From Ferrigenium straubiae (lineage in GTDB: Bacteria; Pseudomonadota; Gammaproteobacteria; Burkholderiales; Gallionellaceae): 64,000 nucleotides of DNA. Positions 18,025 to 26,354 of this stretch are shown piece after piece. Position numbers and translations under genes: made by a program. The stretch covers positions 872,950-936,949 of the forward strand of contig JAHQXD010000001.1 of assembly GCA_019449655.1 (NCBI GenBank), written 5' to 3'. The notes under the pieces were generated by a model. The model worked only from the letters and a program-made list of their open reading frames with translations. It was not told the origin of the DNA and searched no databases. Position 1 is the stretch's first letter. The number at the start of each line of letters is the position of its first letter.

Positions 18025-18926
18025 GGCTTTGTGTCACCCGGCCTGGCGGAGTCGATCTGCTTATGCAAGGCGATGTTTTCCTCGACGAGCTCCTTCATGC
18101 GCAACTCCCGCCCCACGGTGAGCTTCTGGAAGCGCAGCAACTCGTCGAGCTGCTGCTGCAGTTTCCGGCCGGACTCATGGCGCTCGGCGGCCAGGCGCCG
18201 GTCGCGCCGGTATGAGATGCCGATCCCCGCCAAACCGATCAGCCAGGCCACGCCATGGGACAACATGATGATGCCGCTGTGCCTGCGCCGGTGTACATAG
18301 AAGCGATCCAGCGCGACGGACGAGCCGATCCCGCCGCGCACGTCGCCTATCCTGTAGCCCTGATGCGCATGGCACTTCATGCATCCCTGATTGACGATGA
18401 ACGGCTCCATCATCCGCAGGTAGGGCCGCCCGCCTATCTCCTGCACTTCCAGAAAGTCCCTGCTGCCCTGCTCGAAGCTCTTCAATGCCTTGGCTTCCCA
18501 CTCGTCGGGCGCATTCGCGGGATTGAGCGGCTTGAGGCTGGTGATGCGGCTCCTGGTGCCGTATTCGTCGGGAAATTCACTCTGCATCTGGCGCAGCACA
18601 TAGGCCGGGTTCATGAGCGTCAGCGCCTTGCCAGTAGTGGTAACCACGTCGCGGTCAGGAATATCGAGATAGGGATTGGGCGGCGTGCGTTCGGTCGGGG
18701 TGACATAGACACCGCCATGCGAATTCACCCAGTTGCGAAAGCCGATATCCTTCTGGATGTTGGCGCGCGTCGCCACGGTTGCCATCTCCAGGACGCTCTG
18801 ATTTTCCTGGTACAAATTCCACAGCAAGGAACCTCCCGCCAGGGCGCTCCAGATGAGCGCCAGCAGACCGTATCTGCGCAGCCAGAAACCATGGGGAATA
18901 TCGGGATTACCTGTCTGCGAGATCAT
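18021..18926 (-). CDS. Membrane c-type heme sensor (DUF3365/Tll0287-like)
   Basis: 301 residues from ATG 18926; the frame runs up to 18968 but that part overlaps the upstream gene. A membrane anchor lies at about residues 18-36. The periplasmic domain contains CMKCH near 182-186, a covalent heme c site, in the DUF3365 fold. A second membrane segment at about 217-239 (SGIIMLSHGVAWLIGLAG) leads to a cytoplasmic coiled coil. Such domains sense redox state or gases. The coiled-coil ending and the 4-bp overlap with the HD-GYP gene suggest it passes a redox signal to that enzyme (inference). Confidence 0.85.
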   Translation of the reverse strand: MISQTGNPDIPHGFWLRRYGLLALIWSALAGGSLLWNLYQENQSVLEMATVATRANIQKDIGFRNWVNSHGGVYVTPTERTPPNPYLDIPDRDVVTTTGKALTLMNPAYVLRQMQSEFPDEYGTRSRITSLKPLNPANAPDEWEAKALKSFEQGSRDFLEVQEIGGRPYLRMMEPFIVNQGCMKCHAHQGYRIGDVRGGIGSSVALDRFYVHRRRHSGIIMLSHGVAWLIGLAGIGISYRRDRRLAAERHESGRKLQQQLDELLRFQKLTVGRELRMKELVEENIALHKQIDSARPGDTKP

Positions 18927-18930
18927 CGTC

Positions 18931-19773
18931 TCAATGCGGCTTGCTGAGGTCGCACACGATACCTTCATCCTCTTCCAGCATGAGCATCACCTGCTCGGCG
19001 GGCATGCGCAGCAGTTCGCCGATTTCCCTGAAGTCGTCCGGCAAGGCTGCGTCGTCCCATCCATTGGCTGAATGTCGTGCGAGGTTGACCGCCAGCACGA
19101 CATTGCGCACGCGCGTCTGGTTCGCGCAGGAATCGTCCATCAGGGTCGATAAGAGCTGCGGCAGGCCCCACTGCACCACCAGTTCCCGTTGCAGTTCGAG
19201 CAGGGTGAATCCCAGCACCTGCTGCTGGACATCGTGGCTGCGCAACGTTTTATCCTTCTGCTGGGCGGCCCGGATTTCCAGCATCGGCTGCGGGGCGAAA
19301 CACCACATCAGGATCTCGGCGATGTCGTGCAGCAGGGCGGCGATGCGCACCTCTTCATAATGCAGGTCGTGCAACCGCGCCGCCCAGTCCATGGCGTATT
19401 CCGAGGCACGATGCGAGCGATGTACGGCACGCAGCGCAGGAGGAAGCGCGGCGATATGCGGCTTCAGAAAATCCTCGACCAGCAGACCGGATGGGACTTT
19501 GTTGAAAAAAGACTCTATGCCGAGCATCAGCAACGCCTGCTCCACCTGGACAACTTCGGCGATCTGCTTCTTGTGCTTGTGCTGCTGGAGGTAGCGCAGC
19601 AGCTTGACGGTCAGGATGGGGTCGCGCGCGATGACCCCTGCGATGGAAGAGGTGCTCAGTCTTCGGTCGTCCTCGCGCAACGCTGCCAGATCGCGTGCGG
19701 TCTGTTTCAGGACAGGCAGATCCGCGCGCGTGAGCGTCGCTACCCAGTGTCCCAATCCTTCGGCTTCCGGCAT
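18931..19773 (-). CDS. HDOD domain signalling protein
   Basis: 280 residues from ATG 19773, preceded by GGGGGG; the frame runs further to 19821. The HDOD domain spans most of the protein: SSIAGVIARDPILTVKLLRY, QALLMLGIESFFNKV, HRASEYAMDWAARLHD and IAALLHDIAEILMW. HDOD proteins lack hydrolase activity in general and act in regulatory complexes, often with c-di-GMP circuits. It is the first gene of a three-gene unit with the heme sensor (4-bp gap) and the HD-GYP protein. Confidence 0.85.
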   Translation of the reverse strand: MPEAEGLGHWVATLTRADLPVLKQTARDLAALREDDRRLSTSSIAGVIARDPILTVKLLRYLQQHKHKKQIAEVVQVEQALLMLGIESFFNKVPSGLLVEDFLKPHIAALPPALRAVHRSHRASEYAMDWAARLHDLHYEEVRIAALLHDIAEILMWCFAPQPMLEIRAAQQKDKTLRSHDVQQQVLGFTLLELQRELVVQWGLPQLLSTLMDDSCANQTRVRNVVLAVNLARHSANGWDDAALPDDFREIGELLRMPAEQVMLMLEEDEGIVCDLSKPH

Positions 19774-19866
19774 ACACCCCCCGATTTTTATTTTGCCGGC
19801 AAATATACTAGCAATTTGCAAGGTTGCACAGGCGATTGGGGGTAGCAGGTGAGAGCGCCCGTCCGG

Positions 19867-20772
19867 CTATGTTGCCTCCACCGCAACCGCCAGCGTGCCC
19901 ACCCGCCCTTCCACCTCGCGCATTGCCACCTCATGGCGCGGCAGCGCCCCGGCGTCCAGCCCTTGCAGGTATTGGCGCAGCGACACCAGTTCATAGCCCT
20001 GTGCCTGCCAGCCCTCAAGCAACTGCTCGAAAATCGGCAACAGCTTGCCGCCTTCCAGTTCGGCATGCAGCGTGAACACATGTCCTGTTGCCGGCGCATC
20101 TGCAGTCAGTTGCAGGATATGCTGCGCGATGTTGTCCCGCGTGATGCCGTCGCGATTCAGCAGCTCGTCCAGCGTCGGCAGCGTGGTGGGCAGTTGCGGG
20201 CAGGCGACGATCTCGGCCTGCCAGGTCGGGATGAAGGGATGCGTGCCGCGCGTGTCGGAGCTGTAGTCGAACCCCATGTGCTGCGTCAGGCGCAATGCGT
20301 GGCGGTTCGTCTGCCAGCCGGCGGCGGCATGCGCATGCGGCGATTCGCCGAAAATTTCCTGGTAGCGATCTGCCGCGCGCTGCAGCTCGCACCGCGTCCA
20401 TTCGGCATCCTTGCCCGCCACGTGATCCTGCCAGCGGATATGGTCGTAACAGTGGATGCCGGTCTCGAAGCCCGCATCGCGCACGCCGCGCATGATCGCC
20501 GCGCATTTTTTACCGATGTCCGGCCCCGGCAGCAATGTGCCGTACAGCAGCGTCTGGATGCCGTAGTGCTCCACCACCGAAGTGCGCGACACCTTGCCGA
20601 TGAATCCGGGGCGGAACACACGCTTGATCGCGCGCCCGGTGTGATCAGGGCCGAGCGAGAAGAAAAAGGTGGCCTGCGCGTTGTGGCGCTGCAGCGCCTC
20701 GACCAGGCGCGGCACGCCTTCGCGCGTGCCGCGGTAGGTATCGACGTCGATCTTGAGGGCGAGTTGTTTCAT
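19867..20772 (-). CDS. arnD: ArnD-like undecaprenyl-phosphate L-Ara4FN deformylase
   Basis: Removes the formyl group from undecaprenyl-phosphate-Ara4FN on the cytoplasmic side so that the sugar can be flipped. It is a NodB-type carbohydrate esterase fold: LALKIDVDTYRGTREGV with the metal-binding Asp, ATFFFSLGPDH, GFETGIHCYDHIRWQDH with the His residues, and HVFTLHAELEGG. The length of 301 is normal for ArnD. It is last in the arn run, separated from the arnA dehydrogenase gene by a repeat. Confidence 0.92.
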   Translation of the reverse strand: MKQLALKIDVDTYRGTREGVPRLVEALQRHNAQATFFFSLGPDHTGRAIKRVFRPGFIGKVSRTSVVEHYGIQTLLYGTLLPGPDIGKKCAAIMRGVRDAGFETGIHCYDHIRWQDHVAGKDAEWTRCELQRAADRYQEIFGESPHAHAAAGWQTNRHALRLTQHMGFDYSSDTRGTHPFIPTWQAEIVACPQLPTTLPTLDELLNRDGITRDNIAQHILQLTADAPATGHVFTLHAELEGGKLLPIFEQLLEGWQAQGYELVSLRQYLQGLDAGALPRHEVAMREVEGRVGTLAVAVEAT

Positions 20773-20855
20773 TCAGAATTCAGGAGCCAGAGCGTAGGTC
20801 GGGTTAGCGGCTTCATCGCGTAACCCGATATGTTGGGTACAAAAACGTCGGGGAG

Positions 20856-20910
20856 CTTTGCATAGCCATCTGACTAAGCGGTCAAAAACGACAGCCAAGT
20901 TATTGGTTAA
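20856..20910. repeat. Dispersed ~45-bp repeat, copy 2
   Basis: GCTTTGCATAGCCATCTGAC followed by a variant of the GGCTGCCAAAA..CGCCAGCCAAGT core. It matches 11464-11511 and 24332-24390 and lies between the arnD and arnA-dehydrogenase genes. Confidence 0.65.
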
Positions 20911-20937
20911 CGCCACGCTAGCCCGACCTACCGCCGG

Positions 20938-21978
20938 TTAATCCACCAGCCCGCGCGCTTCCGCCACCTGACCGCGATACGCGTCGAATATCTTGCGCAG
21001 CGTATCGGCCATGTTGACGGTCGGCTTCCAGTTCAACTCTTCGCGGGTGTTGGTGATCTTCGGCACGCGGTTCTGCACGTCCTGATAGCCCTTGCCGTAA
21101 TACGCCGCCGAGGTGGTTTCGACGATCTTCACCTTCTGCGCCGAGTCGCGGTATTCGGCATATTCGTTCGCCAGCTTGAGCATCATATCGGCGAGGTCGC
21201 GGATCGCGTAGTTGTTGGTCGGGTTGCCGATGTTGTAGATCTTGCCGGTCGCGACACCGTCCTTGTTCTCGATGATCTTCATCAGCGCGGCGATGCCGTC
21301 GTCGATGTAGGTGAAGGCGCGCTTCTGGTGCCCGCCGTCCACGAGGCTGATGTTCTCGCCGCGCACGATGTGCCCAAGGAACTGCGTGACCACGCGCGAG
21401 CTGCCTTCCTTCGGCGTGTGGATCGAATCCAGCCCGGCGCCGATCCAGTTGAACGGGCGAAACAGCGTGAAGTTCAGCCCTTCCATGCCGTAGCCCCAGA
21501 TCACGCGATCCATCAGTTGCTTGGAGCAAGAGTAGATCCAGCGCGGCTTGTTGATCGGGCCGCAGATCAGCTCGGAATTTTCCGGGTCGAATTCCTCGTC
21601 GTGGCACATGCCGTAAACCTCGGAGGTGGACGGAAACACCAGGTGCTTGTTGTATTTCACGGCCGCACGCACGATCGGCAAGTTGGCTTCGAAATCGAGC
21701 TCGAACACGCGCAGCGGTTGCTTGACGTAGGTGGACGGCGTCGCGATCGCCACCAGCGGCAGGATCACATCGCACTTGCGCACATGGTACTCGACCCATT
21801 CCTTGTTGATCGTGATGTCGCCTTCGAAAAAGTGGAAGCGCGGCTTGCCGATCAGATCCGAGATACGGTCGCTGCTCATGTCCATGCCGTACACCTCCCA
21901 ATCGGTGGTGGCGAGGATGCGGTTGGACAGGTGGTGGCCGATGAAGCCGTTTACGCCGAGTATCAATACTTTTTTCAT
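20938..21978 (-). CDS. arnA: ArnA dehydrogenase domain as separate protein (UDP-glucuronate decarboxylase)
   Basis: Oxidatively decarboxylates UDP-glucuronate to UDP-Ara4O. It corresponds to residues ~315-660 of E. coli ArnA: NAD motif LGVNGFIGHHLS, STSEVYGM with the catalytic Ser-Glu pair, IYSCSK with the Tyr-x-x-x-Lys pair, and YQDVQNRVPKI with the catalytic Arg. ATG 21978 (MKKVLIL) is chosen because AAGGAA precedes it; an ATG at 22020 lies inside the upstream gene. In most enteric bacteria this domain is fused to the formyltransferase, which here is the preceding separate gene (21989-22909). Confidence 0.93.
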   Translation of the reverse strand: MKKVLILGVNGFIGHHLSNRILATTDWEVYGMDMSSDRISDLIGKPRFHFFEGDITINKEWVEYHVRKCDVILPLVAIATPSTYVKQPLRVFELDFEANLPIVRAAVKYNKHLVFPSTSEVYGMCHDEEFDPENSELICGPINKPRWIYSCSKQLMDRVIWGYGMEGLNFTLFRPFNWIGAGLDSIHTPKEGSSRVVTQFLGHIVRGENISLVDGGHQKRAFTYIDDGIAALMKIIENKDGVATGKIYNIGNPTNNYAIRDLADMMLKLANEYAEYRDSAQKVKIVETTSAAYYGKGYQDVQNRVPKITNTREELNWKPTVNMADTLRKIFDAYRGQVAEARGLVD

Positions 21979-21988
21979 TGCCATTTCC

Positions 21989-22909
21989 TTAACGATTGAA
22001 TTCAAATTTTTCCGTGCCATACTGCGCCGTGAACTCCGCCGCGCTCATCGCGGCGCCATCCAACTCGAAGCGCACCACGCGCAACACGCCCTGCCCGCAG
22101 GTCGCGTAGGCCTTGCCTTCTTTCACATAGAAGGCAGGTTTCTCCCCCGACACTTCACAGTGAGTATCCAGCGTCTGCAGGATGCGCATAGTCTTGCCCA
22201 TCAGTTGCGTGGTCGCGCCCGGATACGGCGGCGCTACGGCGCGCACCAGGTTGTGGATCTGCAGCGCGGACTGCGACCAGTCGATGATGCCGTCTTCCGC
22301 CTTGCGCCCGCCAAAATACGCGCCCTTGCTCAAGTCCTGCTTCACCGCCTGCGCCTTGCCCGCCAGCAACGCGGGAAGCACGCCGTGCAGCGCCATCTCC
22401 GCCGCCACCGTCACCTTCTGGAACACCTCGAACGCGGTGTCGTTGGGCAGGATAGGCACCGCCTGCTGCGCGACGATGTCGCCGTTGTCCGGCTTCTCGG
22501 TCATGTAATGCAGCGTCGCGCCGGTCTCCGTCTCGCCGTGGATTATCGCCCAGTTCACCGGCACGCGGCCGCGGTATTTCGGCAGCAGCGAGCCGTGCAT
22601 GTTCAGTGCGCCGCACTTTGGAATGTCCAGCAAATCCTTTTTCAGCATCTCGCGGTAGTAGAAGGAGAAGAAAAAATCCGGCTGCAACGCGCGAATCCGC
22701 TCCACCACTTCCGGCGTATTCGGGTTGTCCGGTGTGATGACCGGAATGCCGTGCAACGCCGCCAGTTCCGCGACGCTGTCAAACCAGATGATCTCCTTGG
22801 GATTGTCACGGTGCGTGACCACCAGCGCGACCTCCACGCCATGCGCCAATAGAACTGACAGGCATCTGTAGCCTACATTGTGGTAAGCGAAAACAACGGC
22901 TTTACTCAT
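21989..22909 (-). CDS. arnA: ArnA formyltransferase domain as separate protein
   Basis: N-formylates UDP-L-Ara4N with 10-formyl-tetrahydrofolate. The 306 residues correspond to the N-terminal half of E. coli ArnA: AYHNVGYRCL, PDFFFSFYYREML, LNMHGSLLPKYRGRVPVNW with catalytic Asn and His, and KPDNGDIVAQQ with catalytic Asp. It overlaps the arnC stop by 4 bp and is followed after 10 bp by the dehydrogenase gene, so the two halves are cotranscribed although not fused. Confidence 0.93.
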   Translation of the reverse strand: MSKAVVFAYHNVGYRCLSVLLAHGVEVALVVTHRDNPKEIIWFDSVAELAALHGIPVITPDNPNTPEVVERIRALQPDFFFSFYYREMLKKDLLDIPKCGALNMHGSLLPKYRGRVPVNWAIIHGETETGATLHYMTEKPDNGDIVAQQAVPILPNDTAFEVFQKVTVAAEMALHGVLPALLAGKAQAVKQDLSKGAYFGGRKAEDGIIDWSQSALQIHNLVRAVAPPYPGATTQLMGKTMRILQTLDTHCEVSGEKPAFYVKEGKAYATCGQGVLRVVRFELDGAAMSAAEFTAQYGTEKFEFNR

Positions 22910-24003
22910 TCTTGGGCATCCGAAAACAGCGAAGGATGTTCGGGCTCGGCAGGCTTGGCTTTTTCTCTCTTCTTTTTCGGCTCGAAAATGAAAGGATCGG
23001 GCTCTCCGGCAGCCATTTCAACCGGGGATTTCTCCCTTCTCCCTTCTCCCTTTCCCCTTCCCGCTTTGCCCTGTCCCTCGAGCACCGCCTCCACCAGGTA
23101 GCGCGGCCGGTGGCGCACCTGCTGGTAGATGCGGCCGATATATTCGCCGAGCAGCCCGATGCCGAACAGCGCGATGCCGATCAGGAAGAACATCAGCGCG
23201 AACAGCGTGAACAGCCCTTCCGCTTCTGGGCCGATGACGAGGCGGCGCACCACAAGGAACACGAAGAACGCGCCCGAGCCGAGCGAGATCAACATGCCCG
23301 CCATCGAGAACCATTGCAGAGGCACCAGCGAGAAGCCGGTCATCAGGTCGAAATTCAGGCGGATCAGGCTGTACAGCGAATACTTCGATTCGCCCGCAGT
23401 GCGCTCCTCATGCCCCACCACCACCTCGGCGGGATTGCGCGCAAAGGTATAGGCCAGCGCCGGAATGAAGGTGCTGACTTCCTTGCAACTGTTGACCGCA
23501 TCGACGATGTGGCGGTCGTAGGCGCGGAACATGCAGCCCTGGTCGGTCATCTTGATGCGCGTGATGCGTTCGCGCAGTCCGTTCATCGCGCGCGACGCAG
23601 CATGCCGCCACCAGCTGTCGCTGCGCTGCCGGCGGATCGAGCCGACGTAATCGTAACCCTCGTCCATCTTTGCCAGCAGCAGATGGGTATCCTCGGGCGG
23701 GTTCTGCAAATCGGCATCCAGCGTCACCACGCGCTGCCCGCGGCAATGTTCGAAGCCCGCCATGATCGCCATGTGCTGGCCGAAGTTGCCGTTGAACAGG
23801 ATCACCCGCGTCACATCGGGGCGCTTCTGGAACTGCTCGCGCAGGAGCGCGGCGGAACGGTCGCGGCTGCCGTCGTTGATGAAAATGATCTCGTAGGAGA
23901 TGGCGAGCTTGTCCAGCGCCGGATACAGCCGGTCGAACAGCGCCTGCAGGCCCTGCTCTTCGTTATAGACGGGAATGACGACGGAAAGTTGGGGATTGCT
24001 CAT
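22906..24003 (-). CDS. arnC: Undecaprenyl-phosphate L-Ara4FN transferase ArnC
   Basis: A GT2 transferase that moves Ara4FN to undecaprenyl phosphate. Features: SVVIPVYNEEQGL at the N-terminus, FINDGSRDRS, TLDADLQNPPED with the metal-binding Asp residues, TDQGCMFRAYDR, and two C-terminal membrane segments (about 235-255 and 270-290). The enzyme ends near residue 310; the remaining ~55 residues are a charged, low-complexity tail (GKGEGRREKS, PKKKREKAK), not usual for ArnC and GC-rich like a repeat-derived extension. Confidence 0.93.
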   Translation of the reverse strand: MSNPQLSVVIPVYNEEQGLQALFDRLYPALDKLAISYEIIFINDGSRDRSAALLREQFQKRPDVTRVILFNGNFGQHMAIMAGFEHCRGQRVVTLDADLQNPPEDTHLLLAKMDEGYDYVGSIRRQRSDSWWRHAASRAMNGLRERITRIKMTDQGCMFRAYDRHIVDAVNSCKEVSTFIPALAYTFARNPAEVVVGHEERTAGESKYSLYSLIRLNFDLMTGFSLVPLQWFSMAGMLISLGSGAFFVFLVVRRLVIGPEAEGLFTLFALMFFLIGIALFGIGLLGEYIGRIYQQVRHRPRYLVEAVLEGQGKAGRGKGEGRREKSPVEMAAGEPDPFIFEPKKKREKAKPAEPEHPSLFSDAQE

Positions 24004-24422
24004 AAGGGCGGCATTTTACCGCATGGGGCGGGGATTAGCGAAATCGGGTATCCAAGTAGCGTGCGCATAGCGCACACAAGACCGCCTTTCATTTCCCCTG
24101 TGCGCCGCCGAGTAGCGCAAGCCGGTCAGGGGCAGTCCGACGAATATGTTTGAGCACGTGGCCGCGTAGCGGATCGTGCGAGTTTATGAGGAGGCCTGAC
24201 CGGCTGAGCAACGCAGAGCACCGCGTAGCGGCGGCAAACCGGGGTCGCCTTTTCTTCGGTTACCTTCTTTTGGCGACGCAAAAGAAGGTAACTTGCTGCC
24301 GGGCAACCCCCGGCGGTTTTGATTGATGGGTAGCTTTGCATAGCCATCTGACTAGGCTGCCAAAATACGCCAGCCAAGTCATTGGTTATCGCTACGCTCA
24401 ACCCATCCTACACTTGCTCAAT
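24004..24422. repeat. Composite dispersed-repeat region between arnC and gdx
   Basis: No gene is seen. At 24090-24310 lies a long element with CGCCGAGTAGCGCAAGCCGG, GGTCGCCTTTTCTTCGGTTA and CAAAAGAAGGTAAC, a repeat type I recognise from many betaproteobacterial genomes; CTTCTTTTGGCGACGCAAAAGAAG forms its hairpin. At 24332-24390 is copy 3 of the ~45-bp repeat, followed by TATCGCTACGCTCAACCCAT, half of the palindrome also found in mutL. Confidence 0.65.
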
Positions 24423-24764
24423 CTACGCTTGTTTGAACGAGTTATTAGGCCGGTGTTGCAAGCTTAAGGCAACAATACCGGCGACGATAACCGTAAGACT
24501 TAACAACCGCATAGGGTTTGCAGACTCACCTAGCAAGACAATGCCAAGGATTGCGGTGCCGACGGCACCGACACCAACCCAAACAGCGTATGCGGTGCCT
24601 ACAGGCAGAGACTTCATGGAAATGCCAAGCAACCCAAGGCTAATGACCATTGCGAGTACGGTGCCGACCGTCGGCCAAAGCCGGGTGAATCCTTCTGTGT
24701 ACTTAAGCCCAACCGCCCAGCCGATCTCGAATAAGCCTGCCACCACAAGAATGAACCAGTTCAT
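24423..24764 (-). CDS. gdx: Guanidinium exporter Gdx (SugE), SMR family
   Basis: 113 residues with four membrane segments. The SMR signature is clear: [20 protein letters not shown] with the essential Glu in TM1, [19 protein letters not shown] in TM3, and [11 protein letters not shown] before TM4. The Gdx subtype exchanges guanidinium for protons. The guanidine-II riboswitch directly upstream (24784-24827) supports guanidinium as substrate rather than a drug. AGGAGAGG precedes the ATG. It is inserted in the arn cluster between arnB and arnC. Confidence 0.95.
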   Translation of the reverse strand: MNWFILVVAGLFEIGWAVGLKYTEGFTRLWPTVGTVLAMVISLGLLGISMKSLPVGTAYAVWVGVGAVGTAILGIVLLGESANPMRLLSLTVIVAGIVALSLQHRPNNSFKQA

Positions 24765-24783
24765 AAGCGCCTCTCCTATAAGT

Positions 24784-24827
24784 GGGGCCGTCCCCTGGTT
24801 GATTTAGAGAGGTGAGGTCGTCCCCAC
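24784..24827 (-). ncRNA. Guanidine-II riboswitch (mini-ykkC)
   Basis: On the minus strand there are two short hairpins with the diagnostic ACGR tetraloops: GTGGGG-ACGA-CCTCAC (24827-24812) and GGGG-ACGG-CCCC (24795-24784), joined by a 16-base linker. The second hairpin ends about ten bases before the Shine-Dalgarno of gdx. This is the guanidine-II architecture, in which two loops dimerize around guanidinium and free the ribosome site. The downstream gene is the expected exporter. Confidence 0.9.
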
Positions 24828-24848
24828 TTCTGAAAGGCCCAACGTAAT

Positions 24849-25976
24849 TTATGCGTTACTTACCAACACCTCCCGCATCGCCGCGCAGGTGCGCTCGACA
24901 TCCCCTTCGTTCATCGCGTAGAACATCGGCAAGCTTACGATCTGCCTGCCGACGCATTCGGCGACGGGGAACATGCCTTCCTTGAAACCGAGATCGCGGT
25001 ACAGCTTGAAAAGATGGATAGGCGCGTAGTGGTAGCCCACGCCGATGTTGTGCGTTTTCATCTTTCCCATGAAGTCGGCGCGTGTGATACGCTCCGGTAG
25101 CACGATCTGGAACAGGTGCCAGTTGGTGCTCTCGAAATCCGCTGGTGGCAGTTGCGCGCCGGTCTGAGCCTCGAAGTCCGCACCCAGTATTTCGAAGTAA
25201 TGTTTCGCGAGCTTGCGCCGCTGCGCGGTGATGGCGTCCAACTTCGCGAGCTGGCCTATGCCGATCGCGGCGGCGACGTCGGTCATGTTGTACTTGCCGC
25301 CCAGCACGTCCACCTCGATGCCGTCCCAGCCGCTGCGCGTGACGCCCTGCAGGCGGTATTTTTCCGCAAGCTTCGCCTCGTCCTCGTTGTTCAGCACCAG
25401 GCAGCCGCCCTCGGAGGTGGTGATGTTCTTGTTGGCCTGGAAGCTGAACGAGACGAAGTCGCCGAACGAGCCGATGGGCTTGCCCTTCCACGATGAGCCG
25501 ATGGCCTGCGCGGCATCCTCGATCACGCGCAGCTTGTATTTATTGGCTACCGCGTACAGCCGGTCCATGTCCACCGGCTTGCCCGCGAGGTAGACCGGAA
25601 TGATCGCACGGGTTCTTGGTGTGATCGCGGCCTCGACCTTGTCCAGATCGATGTTGCGCGTGACCGGATCAACGTCGGCAAACACCGGCGTCGCGCCCAC
25701 TTCGAGAATCACGTTGGCGGTCGCCACCCACGAGATCGGCGTAGTGATGACCTCGTCGCCCGGCCCGATGCCCGCGATGCGCAGCGCGATCTCCATGGTG
25801 CAGGTGCCGGAGTTGAAGCTGCGCACCGGGCGCCCACCGAAGTATTCCGACAGGCGCTTCTCGAATTCCAGCACCTTGGGGCCGGTGGTGATCCAGCCGG
25901 AGCGCAAAACCTCCGCTACCGAGGCGATGGTCGCTTCGTCTATGGTCGGACGTGAGAATGGAAGAAAATTACTCAT
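24849..25976 (-). CDS. arnB: UDP-L-Ara4O aminotransferase ArnB
   Basis: A PLP enzyme that transfers the amino group from glutamate to UDP-Ara4O. Visible: FNSGTCTMEIALRIAG, VIEDAAQAIGSSWKG, and the PLP-binding Lys in SFQANKNITTSEGG near residue 183. At 375 residues it matches the DegT/DnrJ/EryC1 aminotransferase family, ArnB branch. It begins 6 bp after the ArnE-like gene and is probably in one transcript with arnT. Confidence 0.95.
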   Translation of the reverse strand: MSNFLPFSRPTIDEATIASVAEVLRSGWITTGPKVLEFEKRLSEYFGGRPVRSFNSGTCTMEIALRIAGIGPGDEVITTPISWVATANVILEVGATPVFADVDPVTRNIDLDKVEAAITPRTRAIIPVYLAGKPVDMDRLYAVANKYKLRVIEDAAQAIGSSWKGKPIGSFGDFVSFSFQANKNITTSEGGCLVLNNEDEAKLAEKYRLQGVTRSGWDGIEVDVLGGKYNMTDVAAAIGIGQLAKLDAITAQRRKLAKHYFEILGADFEAQTGAQLPPADFESTNWHLFQIVLPERITRADFMGKMKTHNIGVGYHYAPIHLFKLYRDLGFKEGMFPVAECVGRQIVSLPMFYAMNEGDVERTCAAMREVLVSNA

Positions 25977-25982
25977 CAGAAT

Positions 25983-26354
25983 TTATGCCCGCGAAATGAT
26001 AATGACGCCGAGGATGATCACGCCGATGCCGACCAGTTTTGTCATGCTTAAGGGTTCGCCCAGCAAGTACCAAGCGGCCACTGCAGTCACGATATAAGCC
26101 ATCGACAACAACGGAAAAGCGATGCTGACCGGCACGCGCGACAGGGCGAGGATCCAGACGACCACGCTCAGCGCATAGCAGAACAGCGCGGTGACGATAT
26201 GCCACTCGGTAGCCAGTTTCAGGCCGATGGGCAGGATGTTCTCCATGCTGAACTCGAAATGCCCGACAGCATTGGTTCCCGCCTTCATCAGGATCTGCGC
26301 GGCGGCATTGAGCATCACGCCGGTAAAAATCAGGATGAAACTGACCAGGCTCAT
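25983..26354 (-). CDS. ArnE/ArnF-like SMR flippase subunit
   Basis: 123 residues, four membrane segments, EamA/SMR type: FILIFTGVMLNAAAQILMKAG in TM1, SVVVWILALSRVPVSIAFPLL in TM3 and AAWYLLGEPLSMTKLVGIG in TM4. ArnE and ArnF form the heterodimer that flips undecaprenyl-phosphate-L-Ara4N across the inner membrane; only one such gene is present here, so it may act as a homodimer. It overlaps the arnT stop by 4 bp. Confidence 0.8.
   Translation of the reverse strand: MSLVSFILIFTGVMLNAAAQILMKAGTNAVGHFEFSMENILPIGLKLATEWHIVTALFCYALSVVVWILALSRVPVSIAFPLLSMAYIVTAVAAWYLLGEPLSMTKLVGIGVIILGVIIISRA

Noticed and set aside
16180..18300. 706-residue open frame antisense to the HD-GYP gene
   Set aside because: It mirrors a well-supported multi-domain protein with all signature motifs; long antisense frames are expected in GC-rich DNA, and the product has no recognisable domain.
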